From Merluccius polli (lineage: Eukaryota > Chordata > Actinopteri > Gadiformes > Merlucciidae): a DNA stretch of 64,000 bases. The notes beneath the pieces are model-generated. The model was not told the DNA's origin and ran no database searches. It saw only the letters and a program-made list of their open reading frames with translations. The stretch is from assembly GCA_030340625.1 (NCBI GenBank), contig JAOPHQ010005431.1:32501-96500 (forward strand), given 5' to 3'. The position numbers and the translations under genes are program-made. This document shows, in pieces, positions 10,851 to 22,798 of the stretch; the first letter of the stretch is position 1, and each line of letters begins with the position of its first letter.

Positions 10851-11070
10851 TCTTTTGATGAGCTGCTGTGACGTTCAATGGGGAAGAGTCATCAGACCAC
10901 AACCATTTAAATCCATTGAAGCATTTAACAAATGGGAAGGGACACACAATCAATGAGGAGCAAAATCTCTCTGGAAAACATATGATTCTAATTGTGGTCC
11001 TTGACACAAACACATGCTGCGTTTCCTGCAATCCTCTCAGCACTCAAACACACAAGGAGCTGAGCACCTT

Positions 11071-11073
11071 TGC

Positions 11074-11111
<38 letters not shown>

Positions 11112-11120
11112 GGGGGGGGG
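11071..11120 (+). repeat. (GT)n followed by poly-G
   Basis: (GT)n from about 11074 to 11108, followed at once by a G run to about 11120. Confidence 0.9.
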
Positions 11121-11716
11121 CGGCGATAGTCTCCATACTGAGGTTGGATTAAGAAGATACAAGCTCCATGAGGTTATCGCCGAGGTGGGAATTGTTGAAA
11201 TGAGCAAAGAAGATGAAATCAGTGTCTATACAGGAGGAAGTTAGGAAAATTAAGCTTCAGTCCCTTAATAAATGAATGTAACTAAATAATCTCAGATGTA
11301 GAGTCACTGTTTTTGTTGAACAACCTTTCTGAAATTGTCCTTTCTCAATTCCCCGCCAGGGTTGAAAATGGGTGAACTAAACAGATTCTAACAATAATAG
11401 ATTACAACTAGATTGGAGCATCAATTTGACTGATTGAAATTGATTGAAAAACAATACTGCCTGTAGTAAACTTACCCCCTACGCTTTGAATAGAGCCAGT
11501 CAGTGCAAATGTCCAGTTAGTGCAAAATAATGCTATTACTATTGTTCGCAACCATGTAATTACAATGGCGCGGTCCTTGATCCCACACGTGTGCGCAGCA
11601 AAGCAATCTGCAGTCTAATTCCCGGCCTTGAGTGGAGCCCCGAAGGTTGAGCGCAATGAGTTACATGCCTCTTTTGGCCTTGCCATTCACAATGACTGAC
11701 TCCGACCTTGACATGC

Positions 11717-11733
11717 GCGCACACACACACACA

Positions 11734-11793
<60 letters not shown>

Positions 11794-11802
11794 GCTGCAT
11801 GT

Positions 11803-11838
<36 letters not shown>

Positions 11839-11924
11839 CCGCATGTATGTACACACGCACGAGCACACACACACACACACACACACTAACCAAAACACAC
11901 ACAGACACATACAGCCACATGTAT

Positions 11925-11976
<52 letters not shown>

Positions 11977-12002
11977 CCACACACAAGACCACACATGTAC
12001 AC

Positions 12003-12036
<34 letters not shown>

Positions 12037-12056
12037 CCACACACACTCACATGTAT
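11717..12056 (+). repeat. compound (CA)n array
   Basis: Several (CA)n blocks are separated by repeated spacers of the form CAGCCGCATGTATG or CAGCCACATGTATGGA. The spacer-plus-CA units recur three or four times, so this is a minisatellite built from microsatellites. Long THTHTH and VCVCVC frames are artefacts. Confidence 0.93.
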
Positions 12057-12817
12057 GAAGGCACAAAGATGCACGGAGACCGATTGTGAATGACAGAACA
12101 TAATTAAAAGATAGCCCATAATATAAATTCAATTTTCACACACAGAACAAATACACAGCCTGACTGTGTATCCACCCAGCGGCTATGCTGCTGCTGCTGC
12201 CCAAGTTCTCCACTGTGCTAGAAAGTTTGCAGTAGCAGGTTGGAGTAAGTGTCCTTGTAGCTTATTTATTCACAGAAATAGGCTTGATCCGTTTCAGCCG
12301 CGGCTATTATTTATTCAGATCTGGTGACTCTGGCTGGAATCAGCTTGCATAAATCTCTTTGATGATAGCCACGAGAACATCTGTTAGGGCAATACAAAAA
12401 AAGACCACATGGCAAATTAAATGTCTGGACCAACATATGGTTACGGAAACACGTTTGAAAAACTTCATCCAAAGGTATCAATATTTTTTCGAAGGTATTT
12501 TTTCAAGAGCACCCTGGGTTGCCCTGAGATCGAATCCAAGTCTGACTGAAAAACAAAAAAAAGGTGTTCGTAAAAAAGACATTGAAAAAAATGAATGACG
12601 TTTTCATTTTCGACCGCTAAAAAAGTACATAACGATTTCCTTTCGACTCTCGACGGCTCTGACACTGTAGCTATGGTAACTGCGAGGGGATGCAGCTGCC
12701 GTGGCTGCACCTTGTCAGGGGCAGCGAGGCAGCCGTAGCGGTGGGAAGGCACCGCGCCGTACAGTTACAAATACAAGTCGCAGAATGCTGAGCCAGCTAT
12801 GCCCTTAACAGAGTTTT

Positions 12818-12982
12818 TCCTCTCTCTCCCGCTCTCTCTTTCTCTCTCTCTCTCTCCCTCTCTCTCTCCCTCCCTCTCCCTCTCCCCTCTATCTATCTCT
12901 CTCTCTCCCTCCCCCCCCTCTCCCTCTCTCTATCTCTCTCTGTCTCTCTCTCTCTCTCTCTCCCTCTCTCTATCTCTCTCTG

Positions 12983-13055
<73 letters not shown>

Positions 13056-13095
13056 TCTTTCTTCTTCTCTCCCCCTCTCCTCTCTCTCCAGAGAG
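12818..13095 (+). repeat. (CT)n polypyrimidine array
   Basis: CTCTCT with TCCC and TGTC variants over about 270 bp. The reverse strand is a polypurine tract. Confidence 0.93.
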
Positions 13096-13216
13096 GGTAT
13101 TACAGAGAGGGCTGACGTGTATTGTTTCTGCATCTGCTTCACCTGCAGTAGTCAAAAGCACAGGCGGTTGCGGTACCGCTGCCGGGTGGTTTGTTGTACC
13201 TGCGGTGTCCTGTGTG

Positions 13217-13235
13217 CGAGTGTGTGTATGTGTGT

Positions 13236-13272
<37 letters not shown>

Positions 13273-13442
13273 GACTTTTTGAGCTTTCCCCTTCATTAGT
13301 TCCTTCTATGTCTCTTCTTTCTCTTGAGTGTGTGTTTGTGACAGTGTTCTATGTCAATCACAAAAAAAGATCAACCTCACTCCTGTGTGTGTGCAAAAGT
13401 GTGTGTGTGTGTGTGTGTGTGTGCGTGTGTGAGTGCGCGTGT
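13217..13442 (+). repeat. (GT)n clusters
   Basis: GT runs at about 13217-13270 and 13396-13440, with unique sequence between. Confidence 0.88.
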
Positions 13443-13569
13443 GCACAGGATCATCTTCAGCGATTTAACATCGCCGTGAATGTGTGAATTCATTCCCATC
13501 GCTGCACGCAGACGCAAATAAACTGCACACGAGTACAATTCAATCTGAGCCCATTTGAAATACACGACA

Positions 13570-13990
13570 TAAAATAAAATCGCGCTCGTTATCGGGGCTC
13601 TATTAAATGTCTCTCTCTCTCTCTGCCTGACTCGGTTATGGACATCCTTTGCCGTGGTGGAGCACAGCAGCGCAAAACTGCTATGAAAGCGACATCATGC
13701 TCCACTCTACTCTCCTCTCCGTCAGACCGCCGCTGTAACAGCCACGGGTGGAAATCCTACGCCGAGCAATGCATGGCGTCGCTTGCGAATGGGACTCGGC
13801 CAATTAGGTCAAGGCTGGAGATTGTACAAACAGTAGGGCGAGTGGAGCATCTCATGGGCTGCAGGCCCTATACTGGTGTCTAATTAATTCCAAACAGTTG
13901 GGCTTTTGCTCGTGCGCGCCGTCGTTAAAGAAGCAACGGCGGCTCTGTTTTTATAGGATGCGGCGGTCACAGATGGACTTTGATTGAGGA
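13570..13990. other. unique DNA, candidate conserved element
   Basis: Repeat-poor island between (GT)n clusters, with balanced base composition, several CpGs and the word CTAATTAATTCC near 13880. An 81-codon open frame (13638-13883) has no domain I recognise. Confidence 0.25.
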
Positions 13991-14004
13991 CAGGGATTTA
14001 GCGG

Positions 14005-14323
14005 AGAGGGGGGGGGGGGGGGGCGTGCGCATGTGTGTGTGTTGGTGAGTGTAGGTGTGCATGTGTGTGTGTGTGTGTGTGTGTAAGGTGTGTGTGTGTA
14101 AGGTGCGCATAAGACACATGTCAGTGGTTCTGTTCTGTGCGCATGTTTGTGTTTGTGTATGTATGTAGGTGTGTGTGTGTGTGTGTGTGTGTGTGGTGTG
14201 TTTTGTGTAAGGTGTTCATAATAAGATACATGTCAGTGTAGCCTCTGAGACCTGATGCATTCACTTCCAATTACGCACTGTTCAGCTCACCTGTCGCAGC
14301 ACAATGTACAGAAGGGCTGACGC

Positions 14324-14355
<32 letters not shown>
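14005..14355 (+). repeat. poly-G and (GT)n cluster
   Basis: G run at about 14010-14023, then (GT)n blocks at about 14030-14100, 14160-14200 and 14322-14355. The phrase GTGTAAGGTG with an AAGACACATGTCAGTG-like follow-on recurs at about 14080-14125 and 14205-14240, which is a local duplication. Confidence 0.85.
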
Positions 14356-14359
<4 letters not shown>

Positions 14360-14956
14360 AATTGATCCATTTTGTGGGTGTGAAGGCCACCCGCAGAGCA
14401 GGGCTGGCTCCAGGAGAACACACACGCCACCGTAATCTCCCCCTCTTCCCTCCCCTAGGTTTACGGTGTGTATCCCCCCCCGAAATCTTCACGGCACAGC
14501 CAGCAATACCCCGCTGAGGGTGTTGAGGCGCAATTTGGACCGCCGTGCTTTCAATTACCGCCCGGGTTTTCTTAAGGGAATTGCCGGCACAATTCTGTGT
14601 GCACACACACACACAATCCTGCTAACACCCACCCCCACCCACTCCAACCCAGCCCCCATCGAGGGGGGAAAATGCGTTTTCCATTATTCGTTGTTTTGCC
14701 GCAACACGATATATCATCACGCCGCCGTCCGTCCCGTGAGCCGGGGACAGAGGTGGAGATGGGGGGGAGATGCCTTTGACTCATGTAAATGATGCATCTG
14801 CCTTTTCCTTCCTTTTTTCATAGACGTACAGGGGACACCTTTACCCTGCGATTGCATGAAATCCACATGGAAAAAACACCTACAGAATGTGCCATTTTGT
14901 TTTTTTGGCTTTTCTCAATGTGTTGTTTCTGGCCGTTCATCAAAGCACAAGAGTGC

Positions 14957-15163
14957 ATTGTGTGTGTGTGTGTGTGTGTGTGTTTGTGTGCGTGTCCATG
15001 TGTGTGTGCATGCGTGCGTGCGTGTATGCGTGGTGACAGGCCAGCCTGCCACAAACAGGATGTTTGGTTTTCATGTGATCCATGTCCCTGCCGCAGCCTG
15101 CTCCCGCAGTGCCTCAGAGACAATGGAAGAACAACAGTGTTTACTTGTTTGTTTGTATGTATG

Positions 15164-15207
<44 letters not shown>

Positions 15208-15400
15208 TGTTTGTGTGTGTGTGTGTGTATGGCAAGAAGGTGGATGGTAAGAAGGAAAACTGAAAACAACTGCGTGTTTGTGTGTGTGTGGTCGGTGTGT
15301 GTGTGTGTGTGTGTATGTGCGCGCTTGCATGTGTGTGCGTGTGTGGGTGTGTACGTGTGTATGTGGAGTGTATTGTGTGTAGTATTGCAGGTCTGTGTGT
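14957..15400 (+). repeat. (GT)n cluster
   Basis: Three (GT)n blocks with GTGCGTGC and GTATG interruptions, at about 14957-15034, 15160-15230 and 15270-15365. Confidence 0.9.
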
Positions 15401-15430
15401 GGGGTATCCGCTACAGACAGTAGTGTAAAG

Positions 15431-15545
15431 TAGTGGTCCTCAAAGTGGGGTCCGGGGACCCCGGGGGGTCCGTGGCATATGGCCAAGGGGTCCGAAACAT
15501 AATTAATAAAACTTGTACATAATTTATCAAAAATAAAACATGTAC
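15431..15545 (+). mobile_element. hAT (Charlie-like) transposon end, fragment
   Basis: Starts TAGTGGTCCTCAAAGTGGGG, then TCCGGGGACCCCGGGGGGTC. This agrees closely with the CAGTGGTTCTCAAAGTGGGG terminus I remember for hAT-Charlie elements. No matching second terminus is seen nearby, so it is a solo end. A CTCF-like word (CCAGTAGGGGGAGC) follows at about 15614. Confidence 0.55.
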
Positions 15546-15689
15546 AAATAAAACAAACGTACCTTTGAGATAACTACCCATACCCAGGGGACATAACTTG
15601 AAAGTTCATTGAGCCAGTAGGGGGAGCACAAGATTTCCAATACATGTTATTAATATGTTTCCTGGCAAGTAATACAAGTAGTACTGGGT

Positions 15690-16226
15690 GTGTATGTACA
15701 TTATCTACTGTGTGTGTACCTACATTATCTACTGTGTATGATCTACATTATGTACTGGGTGTATATCTACATTATGTACTGGGTGTGTATGTACATTATC
15801 TACTGGGTGTGTTTTATGTACTGGGTGTGTATGTACATTATGTACTGGGTGTGTATGATCTACATTATGTACTGGGTGTGTATGTACATTATGTACTGGG
15901 TGTGTATGATCTACATTATGTACTGGGTGTGTATGTACATTATGTACTGGGTGTGCTTTATGTACTGGGTGTGTATGTACATTGTGTACTGTGTATGATC
16001 TACATTATGTACTGGGTGTGTATGTACATTATGTACTGGGTGTGTATGTACATTATGTACTGGGTGTGTATGATCTACATTATGTACTGGGTGTGTATGT
16101 ACATTATGTACTGGGTGTGTATGTCTATGTACTGGGTGTGAATGTACATTATGTACTGGGTGTGTATGTCTATGTACTGGGTGGGTATGTACATTATGTA
16201 CTGGGTATGTACATTATGTACTGGGT
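15690..16226 (+). repeat. minisatellite, TATGTACTGGGTGTGTATGT unit
   Basis: About 20 tandem copies of a unit near 24 bp (TGTACTGGGTGTGTATGTAC followed by ATTA), with GATCTACAT variants and shortened copies. Copies are very similar, which implies recent expansion or homogenisation. The long YVLGVYVHYVLG frame is the repeat translated. Confidence 0.95.
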
Positions 16227-16286
16227 GACTGAAAGTTGCTGGCTGGCCTTGCTGGGCAATGACCTGCGATAGGAGGCCGATTAGGG

Positions 16287-16287
<1 letters not shown>

Positions 16288-16320
<33 letters not shown>

Positions 16321-16345
16321 TAGCATGTGTGTGTGTGTGTGTACG
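16288..16345 (+). repeat. (GT)n microsatellite
   Basis: Two GT blocks separated by CGTTAGCAT. Confidence 0.9.
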
Positions 16346-16775
16346 TGCCTGTTGGTGTGTGTGTGTAAAGTGTGCGTGAGACAATTTACGTTGCACCTGT
16401 CATAGTGTAACAAAAAGTCTTTTGAAAGTAGGCCAAGTGTCAGGAGAGGGTGAAGGCAGATTTTCTCAAGAGTTTTGCACCACTGCTCCTTTCCCCCTCT
16501 CCTAAAGGACGAACAAACTGTTCATCTTCATAATTTTCCTGTTCATCTTCATTTAACTTGTCTATGTATTTCTTTGGCTTTGATCAGTCATCATGTCAAC
16601 ACTTGGTCAACACGATGGGGGCATCACGATGTACGTAGCCTTAGCGTTTAGCATTCGGGAGGCGTTTACAATCTGCACGCCATCAATGGGACTTCCCTTA
16701 AAATTGAATGGCTTGGAGGAGTTGAAGAGACGGTCTGGTGTACTTACACATAGGCATACACACAATCAGACAAAG

Positions 16776-16777
<2 letters not shown>

Positions 16778-16836
<59 letters not shown>

Positions 16837-16880
16837 CGCTCGTGCACACACACATACACACACACACACACACACAAACA
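16778..16880 (+). repeat. (CA)n microsatellite
   Basis: (CT)n leads into (CA)n, interrupted by TGCGCTCGTG. Confidence 0.92.
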
Positions 16881-17402
16881 TTTGCAAGTGAGGCATGTGC
16901 AACACATACATGCAAGTAAATGTGCATGTTTGTAATTCAGTGTTTTATATGCAAGTGCACATGGTACATGTGCATTTGCAAGTAAAGTACCTGTATGTGT
17001 GTGTGTGTGTGTGTACGAATGTGTATGTTTGTGTATGCAGGTGATTCTGCATTTCCACATACATGTATTTATGTAAATGTGCACCAACCCAACCCAAAGT
17101 CCTTGAAACCTACATTGCTAAATGATACAGAAAGATAAAGATGTGCGATAGACATTACTCCTGTTGAAATTATCCTAAAGTATTTTGTCATTCTTGCCTA
17201 CAATCCGGTGTCATAATTTATCTATAATGGTATGCGTATTGCTCCGACCTCCGCACAAGTGTTTCCTATTTCTAGTTGCATAACTCATTTCCTCAAGGGG
17301 CTTACTCCAATTTCATTGAAGCTTTGCCAAAGCGGGATTTTGTTGTTATTTTTCCTTTCCGTTGGTGTGGTATTCCGTTGAATGTGTACACACTGTTCCT
17401 TC

Positions 17403-17404
<2 letters not shown>

Positions 17405-17445
<41 letters not shown>
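17405..17445 (+). repeat. (GT)n microsatellite
   Basis: About 19 GT units ending GTGCGTCACG. Confidence 0.92.
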
Positions 17446-17446
<1 letters not shown>

Positions 17447-17449
17447 CAC

Positions 17450-18225
17450 GTCCCTGTGAGTCTACATGCCAGTCTGGGGTCTCAGGGCCGCATCATTAGA
17501 CTAAAAAGGGGGTAATTAGCGGGTTCATGAATAACAAGCAGGCCCCTGCATCTCAGCAGCTCCGACAGCCTCAGAGAGCAGTGGTCTCCTGTCACTTGCA
17601 GAACTCACTGGGAACGTCTGCTGCAGGAATACGCCATATTACCCATAAAGCACTGGGGGAGATTAGCAACCCAACTGCCATTTAGGGACGCAAAAAATAT
17701 TGCGGTGTTTTCTTTTCGTTCAATTTGCTTGGAAGTATTGGCTTGTAGAGGGAGAATAATTCCTTTAACGCAAACGACCACCTGAAAGGCACACCGCTGT
17801 GTGAAGTGTGTGTTAACTGAGATAAAAGGGACTCAAAATGGCATCTGCTCTGTTTTTACTGTCCATGTGTCGTCGGTCTGTTCGTGGTTTCCGTGCGGAG
17901 GATCGTAAAAACAATCGTGTTATCCTTAGCGGTGGCATAATGTGTTTGTCGAATGACAAGGCTTAGTGGCATTCTGTGCTTGTCTTGGTGGCAGGGAAAA
18001 CGCAAAGAAAAGAAATGGCTTTGGATGCTGTAGTTAAAACCCAGTGAGAAGGCGGTTCCAGCTCAAATTGACTTGAGGGTCTGCTGCTCTTTTTAGATCA
18101 GTGTTTTACATTCACCGTGTCCTGCAGTACCTGTTGCCGAGTATAGAGTAGAGTCAAGAAGATGGAGAATCAATGGGAAATTACAGGGACCATGAGGAAC
18201 AGAATAAGAGGATATATTCATGGCA
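17450..18225. other. unique intergenic DNA
   Basis: No repeat, exon or RNA gene recognised. Open frames are short and lack splice structure. Confidence 0.4.
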
Positions 18226-18228
18226 TAC

Positions 18229-18392
18229 ACACACACACACACACACACACATACAGGCACATATACACACACACACATAAGACACATACACACATGAAAT
18301 GTGCACTTAGTAAATCAAGTCGGGAGCTGTCCTCGTTGTGTCAGGTTACACACGTTGTGAGGATTACACACCCACACACACACACACACACC
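18229..18392 (+). repeat. (CA)n clusters
   Basis: CA runs at about 18229-18300 and 18370-18392. Confidence 0.85.
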
Positions 18393-18864
18393 AACTGTAT
18401 TTCAGAACATGATTCATTGTACAGCGGCGTCCTGGAGCGTGGCCATTGTTTAACTGTTTCTTCTCTGCCATCTTTTTCGACCATTTCTCTCTTGGATGTT
18501 GCTTGAAAGGTATATTGATTTGCTCTGTTTGTTTTCTATCTATGAATACACCTTGCACCTTCTTTTTGCTTAAGTTTATTGTTGATACAGACGTGTATTT
18601 TATTTCCATTGTTGATACAGATGTCTATTTTTAATAGTCAATTCCCATTTGTATTATTTGCTGATATTCAAACACTTTAATTTCCCTTGGGCTGTGTACT
18701 TTTACATAAGTAATACAGATTTTTCTAAAGCCTACAAAGTAGGCAGAGTTTAGTAGTGTATTGTAATTATTATATTATATTATCACAGTACTTTTGTGTG
18801 TCTTTGCTTAAAGTATTGCGTGGTAAAACAAAATGTATTATTATTTCTGTGACTTGCATGGTAT

Positions 18865-18867
18865 ATA

Positions 18868-18921
<54 letters not shown>
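18865..18921 (+). repeat. (TA)n microsatellite
   Basis: About 28 TA units, self-complementary. Confidence 0.93.
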
Positions 18922-18924
<3 letters not shown>

Positions 18925-18927
<3 letters not shown>

Positions 18928-20250
18928 TATTTATTAATAAGTGTACATTTAATTATAACATTAAATCAGCAAGAAAGGGAGGGACGTGGACGCCATACAG
19001 AATGAACACTGTTAAAAATACAACTCTACCACACATGTCAGTAGAGCTTACAGTCCGAGTGCATCACACAAACACAGACGCAGTACACAGACAGGTATAA
19101 TTGGGTATAATGTGTGGCGGGTGAGGGAACCGGACCTGACACCCGACTAACAGTCCTCTAAGGATGCCACAGACAAACGACTATTTTGATTACTACCTAC
19201 AGAAATTGCTGTTGCTCTAAATGATGAATCGCATTCTCGGTCCCAACACTGTTCATTCAGATGCTCTTGTAATTGGCCGACTAATAGAAGTCATCATTCA
19301 ACATCATTGGCCGCAAAGCGTGGCTTTTTAGACTTGCTGCTTTAACTGCATAAACCATGAGGTGACGGAGTACTCTATGTGTTTTTTTATACTGCTGCTT
19401 CATTTTTCAACCGCACGTGCGTATTGTATTTGAACCGCTGAAATATTTACATATAGTTGCTTAAACATACAATCTGTAACTAATTCATGGGCCCTACCAG
19501 TTAGCATTGTGACCCCGACTAATGGAATTGACTTGAGTGGAAACGCCTCTTTATCTTCTAACTCATTAGAGCAACTGCTGCAGTTTGTGTGGGGCGATAG
19601 TAGTCCATTCCAGACCACCTTTATACACATAACTGCATGTTCATCACAAAATCAACCAATGATTTATGTGAGACAATAAGCTTATTAAATGTCTGAAGAT
19701 ATGCTATATATATATATACATATATGGAGGTGTCTATTGTTGGTAAGGCACACCGTTGGAAATGGTTCAGTGGCTGAATATCATCTTTGTGTGTTGGGCT
19801 GTGCACCGTTATATTATCTGTGAATAACTGGGGTGGCTCTGGATAAGCTCACAGCCTCTCTAAGCAATCAGTGGGGACCATAGCCTAATTTCCCACAGGA
19901 GACATGTGCAAGGTTTCTCCAATGCACTCAGACTTCTCAATTATGGCCACACAGACTATTGATTACATGTTTTGTTGTCCTCTGGTCTCAAACTTAAGGC
20001 ACCGGAGGAACAGTCCCCTCGTTGGGCGGGCTGTTAACAGCAAACAGGCAGTTGGGTTTGCTGTGGTTTTCTTCGCAATTTGGTTCAGTTCAGTCACTCT
20101 GCATGTTACTTTTACTTCTATAAATAACTTTAAAAAAAGGGTTTGTGTAAAAAATATGTTATTTTTGACCTCTGATCCTGTGTCTGTGTAGTTATCACTG
20201 GTTTCAAGACATATTAACAAAGACAACAACTGTAGTTTTTCTAATATAAA
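18925..20250. other. intergenic DNA without recognisable gene
   Basis: AT-rich. Short open frames only, none with recognisable family character. Confidence 0.4.
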
Positions 20251-20254
20251 CCAA

Positions 20255-20340
20255 AGGTAACCATATTGAATCACTTGCTTCCTTCCCTTTAAGCCCGACC
20301 AGGGAAATCCGGGAAAAGAAAATGGATGGATGGAAGCATG
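20255..20340 (+). repeat. SINE/LINE-tail-like fragment
   Basis: The wording CCCGACCAGGGAAATCCGGG then AAAAGAAAATGGATGGATGG is like the GAAAATGGATGGATGG tails of fish retroposons. The flanks are too diverged to assign. Confidence 0.4.
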
Positions 20341-20639
20341 TAATAAGGTTATTAATATTGTACACACTCAAGCACTGTCTAATTAATTGTGGTTTCTGAG
20401 AAAACAAGGGAGGCATGAAATTGCTGTGTGTGTTTAGTGTTGGTGTACGCTCTCTTGAGTATATCTATAAAGTATCTACGGTGGTACTTGGTGTGCATCC
20501 AAATGCAGGCGTACTTTTATTACAGCTGAAAGTAATGAAAGGTCAAAGGAATGTCAAACTGCAAGCAAGTTTTCTTCCTCTGAACGTGTTATTTTCTTTC
20601 TTTCATTCGAAATGGTGAGGGCAAAGGGGAAGGGGGGGG

Positions 20640-21140
20640 GGGGGGAATATCCAACTCAGAGTCTTCCCGGACCGGGGGTATGATTTATCCAAGGGCTTCA
20701 GGGTTACACTGGAGGCTGTGTAGATGACAGGGGGGAAAAAAAGGGGTGAAACGCGGTCAGTAGCACACACAACCGTTGGCTCCTCTATAGTGTCTCTCCT
20801 CGACATTACCTCTTTAGCTTCGTTTCCTCTTCAGGGCCACTGGTCGCTTACCATACGCTCCAGAGGTCACCGCAGTCCTTTCACGACTGGGAAGGCTCTG
20901 CCGGCTTTTATAGCTGGCAGCCTGGCTTGTGGCCTCGCCGCTGGCAGGTGTTCCCCCTTGCCAATCATGCGGCAGGTGCACTGGATGATAGTGAATATCA
21001 ATCACTTCTCCCAGTGTGCGTCTTGGAGGGAAAGGGCCGTTGTCCGTGGGCCTGATACCCGTCACCCCTTGCGGAGGGTCCTGGGCATCTAAGCCCTCCA
21101 CACCACCCTTCCTTCCAACCGTCCATCCAACCATTAGCAC
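20640..21140 (-). promoter_or_regulatory. candidate promoter or solo LTR-like segment (minus strand)
   Basis: On the minus strand, CTATAAAAG (20905-20913) is followed about 60 bp later by a splice-donor-like word (TATG|GTAAGC). The surroundings are GC-rich and CpG-containing. This is the layout of a TATA promoter or a retroelement LTR. I see no paired LTR, primer-binding site or coding domain, so the identity is open. Confidence 0.25.
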
Positions 21141-22790
21141 CCCAACTACCCTTTATCACTTCTCGATGTCACTACACCCCTCCATGACTGGGCTTAACAG
21201 AACATCTTAAGGCCAATTCATAGCTAAATGACAATACAGGTCTGGTGATCAAACCACCAAAACTGTCTCTCCTGGATTCACTATAAATGTCCGGTACCAA
21301 TATAATTTGTCAAAATCACTTTGTTTTGCCGATTCTGCGCAAGAGCATTTAGCGTGAACGTGCCTGCCACGAATGTAAACAACAGCACTAGCACGTTTGT
21401 CTTTGTGATAAGTAATGATCGATGAACATTGATGCCAAAAGACGAAAGTACTATATTGCTATTGTTTAAATCTGTGGCAAGGGTGCCAACGCTGAATTTT
21501 CTTGGTACATTTTCTTCTTAGAATTGGTACAAGGAAGTCATTTTGACTAATGACATTGATAACGGATGCTTCAGTGAAGACTTTGCAGAGTCCAGCAAAA
21601 TGACCTTATAGTGGACATCCCCACGGGGTGTTCATTAAAACACAGAGCCGATTTTCTGTCCACACGTCAAAGCCTGTGGGAAAAGCAGTGCTGTATTTCC
21701 CACCGGTAGGTTCCGTGTGCCTGTCCCATAGGCCGGTACTTGTACATCTACGTCCGCCAACATACGTAGATATGCACACTGTGATTTGGAGGTGTAGCAG
21801 CTGTTCTTCCTTCTACTACAGTACAGAACGGTCCCCTCAGGTCACGATGCCGATGTACTGTGTTGGCAGCCTCAGTGCTTCAAACTCCCCGATGGCCGAG
21901 GGCTGGGGAGGAGCTATTTTTATTAAATGGGCCCCGGTGATGTATGTTTGTCTAGCTGATGTATGTTTCTCTAAGGTTTGTCATTAGGTGCCCTCCCCAA
22001 CCAACACACACACAATGCAGATATGTTGAATTAATACACATACAGATACAAAATTGATTGGTAGAGCGGTAAAGGACAAACGGGGAGGAGGGACGGATGA
22101 ATGATGTTTTGAGGCTTTCAGGGCCCGAGTCTGTCCTTGGCCATCCCTGGTGATAAAGGACTGGCAAGTTTCTCGTTTCTCCAGGTCAGCTGTAACCACG
22201 GTGACTTTGTTTGGCCGACCCCCCCCCCCCCCCCCCCCCCAGAGGAGCCATTGTGTGTGCATTGACACGCGCAAGCGATATATACAAAAATGGACACACA
22301 CGGGTCTTTTCGTCATTTGTGTTTATTACCTTTTTCAGACATGCATGCTGTGTTAAAAAACATATCCATGCAAATATATATAAGGATAAATAAACAGGTT
22401 TTTCAGGTGTATTTATTAAACGGTGCGTTGTGCATTGTTACAACCGTGGTCTTTTGTGTGATTTTGTGTATTCACAATGTCTAGTTAGGCTAACAGTGTG
22501 TGCAGCAGGACACGTATATCGAAAAAAACATCTAGAAATGTGGCTCTGGAATACACACCACACGAGCGGTCTATAGGAACTACATACAAGTTTGCATGTC
22601 GTGTATGCCTGGGTTGCAATCTCATTTAGTAGTAAGTGTTTTTCCTTTGTTTCTAGCCTCATGCCTGAGCCAATCCCTGAGTTTTTTGTCTCCCCGACTT
22701 TTTTTTTTTTGTGGTACATTGTGAATAACTGCATTCTCCTTCATGTATAATCCATGTGGACCTACCTTTAAGGGTTCCCCTAGACTGATC
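21141..22790. other. intergenic DNA, with one poly-C run
   Basis: Mostly unique sequence. A C run lies at about 22219-22240. No gene recognised. Confidence 0.4.
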
Positions 22791-22798
22791 ATAAGCAG

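Noticed and set aside
15644..16272. 165-codon YVLGVYVHYVLG frame
   Set aside because: Minisatellite translated. All three forward frames read the same motif because the unit is near a multiple of three.
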